Below the pieces are notes generated by a model, which was not told the DNA's origin, made no database searches, and saw only the letters and a list, made by a program, of their open reading frames with translations. Positions 1 through 11,794 of a stretch of DNA of 64,000 bases are shown here, piece by piece. The position numbers and the translations under genes are program-made. Source of the stretch: Thamnidium elegans (lineage: Eukaryota; Mucoromycota; Mucoromycetes; Mucorales; Mucoraceae); NCBI GenBank assembly GCA_025201345.1, contig JAIXMG010000026.1, positions 248,001 through 312,000 on the forward strand, given 5' to 3'. Position 1 is the stretch's first letter. Each line of letters begins with the position of its first letter.

Positions 1-71
1 AGAGCCCTATAAAAAAGAAATGAAAAATAAATTCCCACTTGATCCCTTCTTTTATTAAAAATATAATTAAA

Positions 72-314
72 ATGCAAACAGACTACTTTACTTCCCAACG
101 GCAAGAAGAAGAAGATATCGACGAAAGAATTAATGTACTAGACTTTGAACAAATACAACAACAGCCGTTACAAAGCCCTAATATAGTAAGATACTACTAT
201 ATAACTCAACTATTGTTATCCCGAGCGAGCCCAGGTAGCCACGGATCCTTCTTTGAAGAAGATTGGATGTTTAAAGAGCAAGTAATCGCTTCACAACAGA
301 ATGATTCCGTCTAA
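72..314 (+). CDS. Unrecognised small or partial protein at window edge
   Basis: An open frame from the ATG at 72 runs to a TAA at 312-314 (about 80 residues). It is acidic and Gln-rich near the start and ends FKEQVIASQQNDSV. I do not recognise it. The frame stays open to about position 39 without an ATG, so this may be the last exon of a gene that starts before the window. A possible GT-AG pair (gtaag near 187, ag near 234) would change the middle. It could be the C-terminal tail of a larger protein. Whether it is a real gene is uncertain. Confidence 0.3.
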   Translation: MQTDYFTSQRQEEEDIDERINVLDFEQIQQQPLQSPNIVRYYYITQLLLSRASPGSHGSFFEEDWMFKEQVIASQQNDSV

Positions 315-1011
315 TATCATCCGTCTTTTTTTTTGTTTTTGTCAAGCAATAATTAATAATATATATTTCCTCTACATAATACTTAATAAATACTATAAAA
401 TTAAACTACACGTTGTTTCTTAAACTAATATATATAAATGAATGGGGGGGGATGCTTTGGTTCCACTTTATGTCAGCTGTTGAGCAATTGGCAGCTACGA
501 AATAAAAAAGTCACATCATGAAAAAAGTTCTTTTACCTTACACAGTGAATATCGTAAATCAAACCTTGTCATACAAGCCTTGTCTGCATTAAGGCTGTAG
601 AAGTGAATCAAAAGATGTTTCTTGTACAAATGCCTGACAGTTTACGAATTTTATAATATTTCTTATTCTCGAAATCACATTATTCTGCTCATGGGGATGA
701 GTCAATTTATTACAATAGCAAATATTTCCCTGTTAGAAAAAAAAAATGATGGCGATGACCTATTGCTCAAAATAGCAGGACAAAAAAAAGGGACTATGTG
801 ATTCGCATGCCGCAGTTAATTAAATTAGGGATTGTCACTTATAATACTTTTGGGAGGTTTTTTTTTTTCTTCGTAAGAAAACTACATGTTCAAGTGAAAG
901 ATGATATGTAATCATGGTGGACTGAGAATTGTTCAACTGAAGTTAATTTGAAAACAATAGCATTACACAATAAAAGGGTCGTGTTACAGTTTTTTTTTTT
1001 TTAATTGAAAA
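315..1011. other. Gene-free AT-rich interval
   Basis: I see no convincing coding frame. The stretch holds poly-T and poly-A tracts (for example near 859 and 991) and a run of eight G near 445. It lies downstream of both the small frame at 72-314 and the minus-strand HECT ligase, so it probably holds their 3' regions. Confidence 0.5.
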
Positions 1012-4000
1012 CTAGCTTAGCTCAAATCCAGTATTAGAATTAATTGCTAAAATAAAAGAGTTAAGGTAAGGAAATTAACGTAAGCTTTTTTTTTTTCTTT
1101 TTTTTTTACCATATAACAACTTTTCTTTTAAAAGTGATTTCTTGGTATAAGCTAATATATTTAACGCAAAATTAATAAACACAGCAAAACAAAAACTCTA
1201 TAAAAGTCATTTACCTGGTAACTTTAACAAATTAAAACTAATGAGAAATAGGTTTAGGTCCACAAAGTAACAAAAAAATTCCCATGAAAAATAAATAAAA
1301 AAACTTACCATGTGGAACTGGAAGGTAGTCTACCAGATCGATTTGTATTTAACTTGAAAAACGATTTTACCAACTTGGGGCCTTCAGTAGCATCTGTTGA
1401 AACCATTCTTATTGTAAACGGCGGTTGCAAGTACTCAAATCCACCAAGAGGTGGTTTAGGACAACCTGTAGTAAACTTTAAAAATGCACGTTTTTCAGTA
1501 GATGAAAATTCACCAACTATTTGCCACAGAAGTCGAATCACAGGATGAAGATCAAAATAACCATCTTGGTACTCTGTGTGCTTACGCAAATCTGATATAT
1601 CTGTACTCGAACCAGTTAGACACATAATAAAATATACTAAAAAACTTGACGTACCAAAATCAGTGTCTTCACCAGATAATACACGCTGTAACTCAGGAGG
1701 AGAAAATAATTTAATCCAGCTTTCTGAAATAACTGTTCTAAAGCCATGAATAAATGCTTTAGTTTGTTCTTTAGCACGTTGATTTAATTTATAATCTGCC
1801 ATCAAGTAAACGTATTCAACTTTGTTGCTATTTGTTACTGAGGTGTTTTTTCCTCTCTTTTAAAAAGTATTAATAAATGTTATCAACTACTAGACCTCAT
1901 TTGGAGAGAATTAAAATATAAACCTTACATATTTTAACTCGTGAGATTCTATTTTACCAAAAATATTCTCATCCGCTTCAAATGATAACCCTAAATCTTC
2001 GACATCACCTTCATAGTGCTTAATGAAGGTCAAATTTTTCCATACTTCGGCATCCAGTTCTTTTAATTCCTCTAGGAATACATTACGTCCTAATAATCTA
2101 GCTAATAAAAATCCTGCAAATTTAACATCTAATAAAATTCCTTCGTATAGAGCTTTTCCAATAACCTACATTAAAATAAATACGTGATCGTCACACATGT
2201 AGAATAAAAAAGGGAGGGGAGAGAACCTTTTTTCTTAAAAAAAATAAATAAGCTAGTATATTACCTTTCCAATAAACTCAAAAATTTGAATGTGGTTTCG
2301 TCCATGTACGCTTGAAGTTGCGCTAGGATAAAAACTGTTTAGTTTTGTAGAAGAAAAGAGACCATAATTTGGTTCAAATGCTTCGTTAATAAGCATTGTG
2401 ATAAAGTCTATGTATATATATATATAAAAGTTAGGGTAATACATTTAGATACAAATAGAGAACCATAAGCATATACCTTTGAACGGTCCTCCTTGATCGA
2501 TACCTGCTTCATTTACACCCAATTCGTTAACGAAAGAAACACGAATCGTTCCTTTCCAAGCAGACGGAGACAACCCAGACAATGCATGAAATCCATCTTC
2601 CAACACCTGACCACGCCTTACCGTGACAACCTTACCATTATTTTTAGTAATTATAATTGATTTATCCAGAGCAATCCAGTCACGAAATATTTTGAGACGC
2701 ATATCAAATGATACCGTATGAGGCATTAATTGTAAAATACGTAGCGGTACTGGATCACCTTGTCTTAAATTGGATAAAAATAAAGAAGCAGAGGACGTAG
2801 TGTTGTTGTTATCGGACTCGCTAAAAATGGAAGAGAAGAATGACTTCATACCTTTGGACATTGAAATCAATAACCAATGATTCGGTGGACAAAATGGATG
2901 ATGCAAATCTAAATCGTAAATTTGTAACAAAAGTCTTCTAGCTGATTTAAATGAATCAGCAGAAGGTGGAATTTCTGTTGGTATATCGGTTTGTTGTTTA
3001 ATCAATGAAAAATAAAAGTTGTTTAAAAATGAACTTATTTGAATTAAATCGGTTGGTGAGAAAGGTTTTTGGCGAGTGAATATATCCACATCGTCTAATG
3101 TTCTAAAGAAATGTGTAAGTGTATTTTCCTCTAAATATATATATATATATATTTATGTATATGATTCGAGGGAACTTACAAGAGAACAATAGAACAGGCT
3201 TCACAAAATACTTTAAGTATTTGAACAAGAGGTTCCTTGTTAATATCCTTTTGTTTAGCAGCTTCCAAGTAAATGATCATATTTCCTTTGGGACCAAATT
3301 GATTCATCAGTTTCCAAAGTTGAGGCATCAATTGAGTGGTAAAAGCAATACGATAAAAAATGACTTTTCGATGCGCCTTAAATACATTTGTCAATTGTAT
3401 ATATAACGAAAAGATAGACTCCACATGCATAGAAAATAAAGCGGTATCACCACCGCTTGATTTAAATAACTTTTTGCCTGTTGATTTTCGTTCAAATGAA
3501 ATAATATCCGCAAATATTTCATCCATAAATGATCTTGACCAAACATATTCCATCTGTTTCATTACTTTATCAAATACGATAGGTGGTAATGTATTTCCCC
3601 AAGTTGCTTTTGACCATTTAAAGATAGGATGGTAATGAGGGTAAATAGGTGTTTTTTTATCAGAAAAGTAAGCTTCAATGTGTACAATAAATGAAGCTGT
3701 TAATTCTACTAGTTTATCTGATTTTGATAATCCAACTAAGTTAGCCAATAGAAATAAAAACCCATTACCACTTAAATCTGCTGATATTATATCTGTCTGC
3801 TGTAATAATAAAGGCATCGTCTTCAGAGTCCAAGGACAAAGTCTATCTACCATCACTGTACTAATAAGACAAGTGATGTAAGGTACAGCCAATGTATTTT
3901 TCCATAAGAATTGCGCTGCAGTTAGAATGTCTAAGGCATCAGAAGAAGCTTCTGCGTGTTCAATAGGAAATAAGGTTAATCTTGTCATTGTAGTTAACCA

Positions 4001-4705
4001 TAACTTCATTGCTTTAATACGAGCTACATCCTTTATAGAACGATCTTCTAATTTAATGATTTCTTGTACACAAAGAATAAAAGCAGGACGTAAATTAAAC
4101 TGACATAGTGTTGTTTTTAAGATGGATTGACCAAAACTAGACAAAATCTTGTCAGGTATATCAATAAGATGATATGGATCAATAACATGCTTAGTTTGAT
4201 AGGTTTTTGGGTTTAAATATTGCAACAAAAAAGTCAATTCAGGCCCAAACAAAGTCAAATCGTTCGAATTTGTTGTGGTTTGAATACATTGCATAATAAT
4301 TATTTCTAAATACTTTCTTGCTCTCGTCATATACCTCATATCGATCAGTAGTGTAAAATACGGTATCTTGTTCTGACCAAATTTGTTGGTGGTTAAATAT
4401 TTGACCACAATTTTTAATCGATTGCTGTCTGGCGTTTGTCCGGTCAAGAAACAGTAGAATCCAAGGAACTGTAAGAAGTCAATAATATCAAATTCTGCTT
4501 TACGTTGTTCTTCCCACCAGTTCCAACTTTGCATTCGACACTGCTTGTTTCGTTCTCTTCTTTTCCACCAAGTTTGAATCACTTTGGCAGCTGCAACTTT
4601 CTTTGCCATCTCTTCTTTTCCTTTTCGTTCATTTTCTCGTTTCTCTCGTTCTAACCTGGTTGACTCTATAAACTTTTTCCTGGAGGAATCGGTTGATGTA
4701 AACAT
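1012..4705 (-). CDS. HUL5: HECT-type E3 ubiquitin ligase, Hul5/UBE3C family
   Basis: E3 ligase that takes ubiquitin from an E2 onto a HECT cysteine; family members (yeast Hul5, human UBE3C) work with the proteasome to extend chains on misfolded proteins. The eight-exon model (3180-4705, 2477-3102, 2265-2407, 1929-2165, 1309-1856, 1215-1237, 1110-1151, 1012-1046) gives 1,059 codons with no frame conflict. The N-terminus is charged with an IQ-like stretch (AAKVIQTWWKRRERNKQ), typical of UBE3C. The C-terminal HECT domain shows GIDQGGPFK, EAFEPNYGLF, VTNSNKVEYVYLMADYKLN and the catalytic cysteine in LPSSSTCFN. The last three exons are only 23, 42 and 35 nt; their product ends NTGFELS, as expected for a HECT tail. 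The start is the first in-frame ATG, 148 bp from the divergent flippase gene, so the two probably share a promoter. Confidence 0.9.
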
Positions 4706-4853
4706 GACCCCGTGATGACGAGTTATGTGACTAAAATAAAAAATAAAATAAAAAGTGTATGTGTGTAAAAAACTTTAAATGGCCGGTATTTCTTTTCTGC
4801 ATGGCTTTTTCCTTTTTTTTTTTTTTTTTACAGAAAATAAATAATATAAATTA

Positions 4854-7800
4854 ATGTTTAGAGACTCACGGCCGATTGCTTTACGTAAACTAATGCCGTT
4901 TTCTAACCGTGCTGATGCTAGAAAGCATAGGACCTCTGACTCAATACATAGCGATGAGGATCCTTTATTAGATGAAGAAGCTGCTGTAAGAATTAGATAA
5001 TAACCCAACAACAATAAGAAAACTAAACCCGTTTTTTAAATTGAGAATAGCTTAATCTTATCGATTCACCTAGCTCACCTACATTAGATATATCTTCTCG
5101 GCCACCAAAAATAGAAAAAAAGAAAAAGTCAACAAGTTTCTTTGCACGATTCCAAAGTAAAAAAGTATATCAACCAAGAACCATTTCGCTACAAGCTGAA
5201 GGTATATATGCCTGTACATACATATAGATATAGATATATATTATATCTATTTGCATATTAAATATTATAATATATATAGACAAGGAAAAGAAGAGGTATC
5301 CTGCCAATGTTATTATTAACCAAAAATATAATGTTATTACCTTTATTCCTATTGTATTATTTCAACAAGTAAGTCAAACCTTTTTATTTTAATGCGTATA
5401 CAACTTTTTTTTATTAATAATATTCTAGTTTGCCATCTTTTTCAACATGTATTTCTTACTTGTTGCTTTATCACAATTTGTACCAGCTTTAAAAATTGGT
5501 AAAAAAAAGGCCAAGCATTTATATATATATATAAAAATGTCTCATCTGATTTCATAATTAGGTTATATTCTCACTTATTTTGGACCATTATGCTTTGTCT
5601 TATTAATCACCATTAGTAAAGAAGCATTAGATGATTACCAACGTTATAAACGTGATAAAGAAGCAAACTCTCAATTGTATCGTAGACTCACTTCTTCCGG
5701 ATTACAAAGTATACCAAGTTCCAAGATTAGAGTAGGCGATTTAATTCATATAATGAAAGATCAAAGAGTAAGTGGTACAAAAACCTGGAAAAAAAAGATA
5801 CTGCTTATTAAGTGTATAAGAGTAGATTCCTGCTGATATGATTTTATTAAGAACAACCGAGGAAAGTGGAGCTAGTTTTATTAGAACGGATCAATTGGAC
5901 GGTGAAACAGATTGGAAATTACGTTTAGCTATTCCTCAGTTACAAAAGTTACATTCTGATAGTGATTTATTGGATGTAAAAGGACATGTTTACGGTAAGG
6001 GGGTAATATTTGGGGTGCTTATTTTATCAAATTGTGCTAAAGTATATTCTAATATATATAGCTGATGCACCTCAATTGGATATTCATAATTTTGTCGGTA
6101 CCATTTCTATTGTGGATCATGCAACTGGATCAGAACGTATTGAACCATTAGGTGTAGAAAATACAATGTGGACGAATACAGTATTAGCTTCAGGTTCTGC
6201 TATTGGGTTTGTTATTTATACAGGTAAAGATACTCGCGCCGTAATGAATACCAATCATCCAAAGACAAAAGTTGGTTTGATCGATAAAGAAATCAACCAA
6301 CTTGCCAAAATTTTATTTATTGTTACACTGGGACTTTCTGTCATTATGGTTGGATTTAATGGATTCCGTGGTGCTTGGTATATTTATGTTTTTCGATTCT
6401 TAATTTTATTTTCTTCTATCATTCCTATTGGGTAAGTGGCATATTTTTTTTTTTAGAAAAAAAAGTGTATAATTAATAAGAATTTAGTTTACGTGTCAAT
6501 TTGGATATGGGTAAAACGGTATACGCGCGTCAAATTGAACACGATGAGGAGATCATGGGCACTATTGTTCGTACCAGTACCTTACCTGAAGAATTAGGCC
6601 GAGTTGAATATTTGTTGACAGATAAAACGGGTACTTTAACACAAAATGATATGGAACTTAAAAAGTTACATATGGGTACCATGTCTTATAGTTTAGATAC
6701 AATGGATGAAATTCAGACACATTTAGCAACTGCTTTTGGACCTCAAGATTTATTAACTGCTAAAGGTCGTAGAAATATTTCAGTTCGTGTAAGAGATATT
6801 GTTCAGGCATTAGCACTTTGTCATAACGTTACACCTGTAGTGGGCATAGATGGTGATATCACATACCAAGCTTCGAGCCCCGATGAAGTAGCTATTGTTA
6901 AATGGACAGAACATATGGGTTTAACACTTGTCAATCGAGATGTCAATACAATTCAATTACGTGTGGATGCAACTGGTGAAATCTTATCTTTTGACGTATT
7001 AAACATTTTCCCATTTACAAGTGAAACGAAACGTATGGGTATTATTGTTCGTAATAAGCAAACACAAGAAATTGCATTTTATGAAAAGGGTGCAGATACT
7101 GTGATGGCAAGGATTGTACAATACAATGATTGGTTAGATGAAGAATGTGATAATATGGCAAGAGAAGGTCTCCGTACTCTCGTAGTAGCTAAAAAGAGTT
7201 TGTCTGAAGAATATTATCAAGATTTTACGGAAAAGTTTCATGACGCTGAAGTATCTCTTCATGATCGAAACATGTTGAAACAATCAGTTGTAGAGACTTT
7301 ATTGGAATCTAATTTGGAATTACTGGGTTTAACTGGTGTAGAAGATAAGTTACAGGAAGGTGTCAAAAACACATTGGAGCAAATGAGAAATGCCGGCTTA
7401 AAGGTTTGGATGCTGACTGGTGATAAAATTGAAACTGCTACTTGTATTGCTATTTCGTCCAAGTTGGTGTCTCGTAACCAGGGTATTCATACCATTTCAA
7501 AGTGTAAGTTATTATATTTTTTTAATAGTAATTATATTGCCCTGACTTACAACGTATCAATTTAGTAAAAACTGCAATGGAAGCTGTCGATGAAATCGAT
7601 AATCTTCGTACAAAGACCGATAATTGTCTTGTTATTGATGGTGAATCTTTACAACTTTGTTTAGATAATTGTATTGATGAATTTATCGAAATGGTAACTG
7701 TATTGCCTGTTGTTGTATGTTGTCGTTGTTCTCCTACCCAAAAGGTAAGTCTATTTATTTATGTAGAAAACATATTACCTAGTATTAACATACACACACA

Positions 7801-8867
7801 CATATATATATATATAGGCTGATATTACGCGTTTAATTAAAGACTATACAAAAAAGAGAGTACTTTGTATTGGCGATGGTGGTAATGATGTAAGTATGAT
7901 TCAAGCAGCTGATGTTGGTGTTGGTATTGTTGGTAAAGAAGGAAAGCAAGCATCTTTGGCTGCTGATTTCTCTATTACACAATTTAGTCATTTAACGAAA
8001 TTACTTTGTAAGTTACTTTTTATTGCTGCTTAAGAAAAAAGAACTAATTAAAATGTATATATATATATTTTAAGTGTGGCATGGAAGAAACAGTTATAAG
8101 AGATCAGCTAAATTATCACAATTTGTTATTCATCGTGGTTTAATTATTTCAGTCATGCAAGCAGTATTCTCTGCGTTATTTTACTTCGCACCTATTGCTT
8201 TATACCAAGGTATGTTGATTGTTGGATATGCTACATTATATACAAACGCACCTGTGTTCTCGCTTGTATTGGATCAAGATGTTAGTGAAGAAATTGCAAT
8301 GATGTACCCTGAATTATACAAGGATTTAACAAAGGTTAGAAATTTTGTTTTTTTGTTGTGTAAATATGTTTACTGACGCATTGAAATTGATAGGGCCGAT
8401 CATTATCTTATCGTACTTTCTTTACATGGTTATTGATCAGTGTGTATCAAGGTGGTGCCATTATGATTTTATCGATTATTTTATTTGAAGACGAATTTAT
8501 TCATATTGTCGCAATTTCATTTACTGCACTAATTTTCAATGAATTATTAATGGTTGCTTTAGAGATTAATACATGGCACAGATATATGATTTTAGCAGAG
8601 ATTATTACAGTACTTATTTATTTTGGATCCATGTGGTTATTACCCACTTACTTTGGTATAATGCCCCCTTCCCCTCCCCCCCTTTTTTTTTAAAAAAAGC
8701 GTACATGTATTAACATATTTTTTTTTTCTGTAGATATGACATTTATTTTAACTGGTCGATTCGTATGGAAAGTAGCTGTAATTACAGCAGTGAGTAGTTG
8801 TCCATTATATATTGTAAAAATGATCAAGAGAAGAATCGCACCGCCAAGTTATACAAAATTAACATAA
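4854..8867 (+). CDS. NEO1: P4-type ATPase (aminophospholipid flippase), Neo1/ATP9 family
   Basis: Flips phospholipids from the lumenal to the cytosolic leaflet of Golgi and endosomal membranes. Thirteen exons (4854-4985, 5051-5201, 5280-5368, 5429-5498, 5562-5767, 5826-5994, 6062-6431, 6488-7503, 7566-7744, 7818-8007, 8075-8334, 8394-8655, 8734-8867) give 1,075 residues, close to yeast Neo1. Visible motifs: [12 protein letters not shown] in the actuator region (P4 hallmark), the phosphorylation loop [10 protein letters not shown] near 6619, the nucleotide-domain EKGAD near 7083, MLTGDK near 7410, and the hinge motif GDGGND near 7872. The C-terminus has several membrane spans. NPFKF-like and auto-inhibitory tails of larger flippases are absent, which suits the Neo1 branch, whose members work without a Cdc50 partner. 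It is divergent from the HECT ligase and convergent with VPS2, with 32 bp between the stop codons. Confidence 0.93.
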
Positions 8868-8899
8868 TATACATATATAATAAAAAACAGGGAGGGTAT

Positions 8900-9686
8900 T
8901 TATTCTCTTCTCAAATTATCTAATCTGGCTTGTAAAGCTGCATCATCGGCTGATAAACCACCTTCAGCTTGTGCCACTCTTTCGGAAGGTGCGGCAGTAG
9001 GTGCTTCTGTTTGCTTAATACCTGTAGGCACTTCTGCAAGCTAATTTTGATTATTATTATTAGTACATATAAAAAAAAAGCCAAGCATTTCTTAAATACC
9101 TCTTGGTTAAAGCTAATTCCAATTTCGTCTAAAACCTTATTAACAATCTCGTCCGATTCCTCTTCGTCCTCATCCTCTTCAAATGCATCGTCAATAGCAT
9201 CACCCATCATTTCATCCTTCATATCCATCATTTCACTTTCTCTTTCGAATTCCATCATAATTTGTTGAATTTTAGGTAAGTTCATTTGTTTATTCATGGA
9301 ACCCATAGCCTTTGTAGCACCCTTCATGGCCTCAGCCATTTGTTGACTAGATCGCAAGGTTTGAATACGTAAGCCAACTGCCTGTAACTGAGTCTTCATT
9401 TGATAAAACTTCTGTACATTACGTCGAGTACGAACTAAATCTTTGGCCATCACCTTACAGGAACCCATCTGATTGGCTTTAGCTGATTTCTTAATATCCG
9501 CAATTAGCTTTTTTTCCTGTCGTTCCAATTTTTCTCTTTCGCGGTCTAGTTCTCGTTGAGCCTTGGTGATGGCTCGTTGATGTTGACGTAAAAGTTCAGC
9601 GGGTGTCTTTTTCTTTCCAAATAAAAATTCCTATTAAACACGTATTAAATACCTTTTTATTGCGCATATATGTAATTGTTTACCAT
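8900..9686 (-). CDS. VPS2: ESCRT-III subunit Vps2 / CHMP2A
   Basis: ESCRT-III subunit that polymerises on endosomal membranes for vesicle budding and recruits Vps4. Three exons (9684-9686, 9100-9630, 8900-9040) give 224 residues. The protein begins MEFLFGKKKTPAELLRQHQR, continues with basic helices (KKLIADIKKSAKANQ), has the family stretch MNLPKIQQIMMEFERESE and an acidic linker (FEEDEDEEESDEIVNKVL), and ends LQARLDNLRRE, a clear MIM1-type motif for the Vps4 MIT domain. The first exon is only the ATG, followed at once by GT; the alternative of starting at a downstream Met would lose the conserved amphipathic N-terminus. Convergent with the flippase gene, divergent from SPC1. Confidence 0.93.
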
Positions 9687-10235
9687 ATTGTTTTTTTTTT
9701 TGTAAAGTAGTGGAAAAAGAAAAGGGATTTTTAAATGTACGACAAATATTTAAACTTTTTCAAAAAAAAAAAAAAAAAACTGTTATTGATGTTTGTTAAA
9801 AGACAGTAATACGATTTAAAAAACATGTTTACATGAGCATTCTTTATAAAAGTCAATGATTTGAAGTTTAGAATGGCAAGAGAAGCCATAAAGGTCAGTA
9901 ATAAGAACTTGATAACAAGTATCAGCAATTTTACTTGTTAAAAAAAAAATGATTAAAAGCAATATCAGTTTTGGGACTTCCAGCAAGGCAGTGTAGTAAT
10001 TGGAATGCGTACTGCCGTTGAACGGGACATGTATTACATTTTACCTAAGACTTAGGATGTTCGTCTATATAGACCAATACTGGTCTTTCTCCCAAGTTTA
10101 CTTCTTCCGGTTTTGCTCTGGTAGTTTTCCTTTGAAATTAGAATAAAACGCATTAAAACTCAGTAAAAAAAAGTACGTGTTAAACGTTTATGTGAGGCTA
10201 TTACTTTTCTTTACTTTATTTAATCAAAAGCAATA
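9687..10235. other. Intergenic region between divergent VPS2 and SPC1
   Basis: About 550 bp without a supportable gene. It contains an A17 run near 9763 and must hold the promoters of both flanking genes. The minus frame at 9731-9928 is low-complexity and hydrophobic by composition only. Confidence 0.5.
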
Positions 10236-10671
10236 ATGGCATTAGCAGATATTATTGAATGTACCATTGTAATTAGACTTTATAGATGAATTAATACACT
10301 ACAAAAATAATCTTATAAAAAAAAATAGGACTTTGAAGGACAACGTTTAGCAGAACAATTGACATATGTTTTATTGATTGCATCTGGTGTAAATATTTTT
10401 CGTGTAGAATAATTGAGTTTTCTTAATGACGTTTCTTTGAATTAGATTGTCAGCTTTGTTGTTGGATATTCTTTGCAATCACTTCAAATGGTTATGATGT
10501 TGTTTGCAGCAGGACTTGTTCTTACAGCTTTAGTAAGTACACCAACAACAAAAAAAGCAGATGGAAAAAAAAACTAACAACAATAAATAGGTTGTGATTC
10601 CACCTTGGCCAATGTATAATAAACACCCTCAGCCATTTATTACAGACAAGGTGGTTGAAAAGAAAGAATAG
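10236..10671 (+). CDS. SPC1: Signal peptidase complex subunit 1
   Basis: Small accessory subunit of the ER signal peptidase complex, which removes signal peptides from secretory proteins. Four exons (10236-10268, 10329-10388, 10446-10532, 10591-10671) give 86 residues, a usual length for SPCS1. The product starts MALADIIECTIDFEGQRLAE; IDFEGQ followed by two hydrophobic spans (LTYVLLIASGIVSFVVGYSL and MVMMLFAAGLVLTALVVI) and PPWPMYNKHP is the family pattern. The start is the only ATG giving the conserved leader, and all junctions are GT-AG. It is convergent with the two-span membrane gene at 10779-11537. Confidence 0.9.
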
Positions 10672-10690
10672 TTATTTATTGTTATCTCTC

Positions 10691-10725
<35 letters not shown>

Positions 10726-10778
10726 CTTTGTGGATTTTAATAATGATGATGATAATAATGATAATAATAAAAAAAAGG
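10672..10778. repeat. CT-rich microsatellite between convergent genes
   Basis: Short 3' intergenic stretch with a (CT)n/CTTT tract at about 10685-10728 followed by a GATAAT-type repeat at about 10740-10768. It probably carries the 3' ends of both convergent transcripts. Confidence 0.7.
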
Positions 10779-11537
10779 TTATAAAATAACAGCAGGTTCC
10801 GGTTCCCTTATTAAAGCTAATTCATAGCTTGGAGGTAAAATGATGTTATTTGTAGCGACTTGATATGTTGGTAATTCTTCACCATATATTCCCATTTCAG
10901 GATCCAACTCCGTGATATGAATCATTAAACAAAATCGAGCCGACCTACAAGGAGCTTGTTCAATAGGAACTCTTTCTAACGACCAATTGATATGATGATT
11001 AGAGTCATTTGTATTGAATTCGTACAAGGTCTTTTTTAATCTACTCTCAAACTATATATATGTATGTAAGGTTATTAATTAAAATATGTATATATATAAA
11101 TAAATAAATAAAAAATTTACCTCTTTGATCTTTATAATCAATGTAGACCTTCTTTTACTTGTCCAGAAACTTAATCCGGTTGGAACCAAAAGGAGTATAA
11201 GTGGACACCACATTGAAATATTAAGTGACCTCGCAATAAATGTAAATATGGCTGAACAAATGATACAAACTATTGCTAATAAAAATATATAAAAGTCAAT
11301 ATGATGTGAAGGACAATGATTTCGAACGAGACGACGGATTTGATCTATCCGAGCTTCAACTATCGTATTTGGTAACTATATATATTATATATATATTTTT
11401 TTTAATTGTACGCTACACACAGATATTATTTATATTATATTTACAAGTACAGATAAATTTCTTGACAGCGATTCTTCATCAATTAATACTTTTGGCGGTC
11501 TCCATCTTAGGCTGACAATATAAAAATGAACAATCAT
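10779..11537 (-). CDS. Two-span membrane protein with PPxY motif, function unknown
   Basis: Three exons (11445-11537, 11121-11375, 10779-11051) give 206 residues. Seen directly: a short N-terminus with RPPKVLIDEESL, a first hydrophobic span (FYIFLLAIVCIICSAIFTFI), a second (MWCPLILLLVPTGLSFW), a basic stretch (TSKRRSTLIIKIKE), and a cytosolic-type tail with LPTYQ and LPPSYELAL. PPSY fits the PPxY consensus bound by WW domains of Nedd4/Rsp5 ligases; several fungal Rsp5 adaptors are small endosomal membrane proteins with this layout. An adaptor role is therefore an inference from motif and topology, not from homology; I do not recognise the family. Start chosen at the only ATG giving an open first exon; the divergent sulfotransferase starts 258 bp away. 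Confidence 0.65.
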
Positions 11538-11794
11538 GCTACAAAAAAAATTAAAAAAAAAAAAAAAGAAAAAAAAGGAAAAAAAAGAAGAATAGAATAT
11601 ATATAGATAGCTCTCTCTCTCTCTTTCTCTCTCTTTAAATAAAAAATAAAGGAGTAACTAGTAAACTCATTTTTCAATCAAGGGGAGAAAAAATAAAAAA
11701 AAGAGGGATATGTTACACAATTTTTTTTAAAAAAAATGTTCAAAGCCAAAAAAGAAAAAAAGAAGAAAAAAAACCTTATTTCTTTTTTTGCTTA

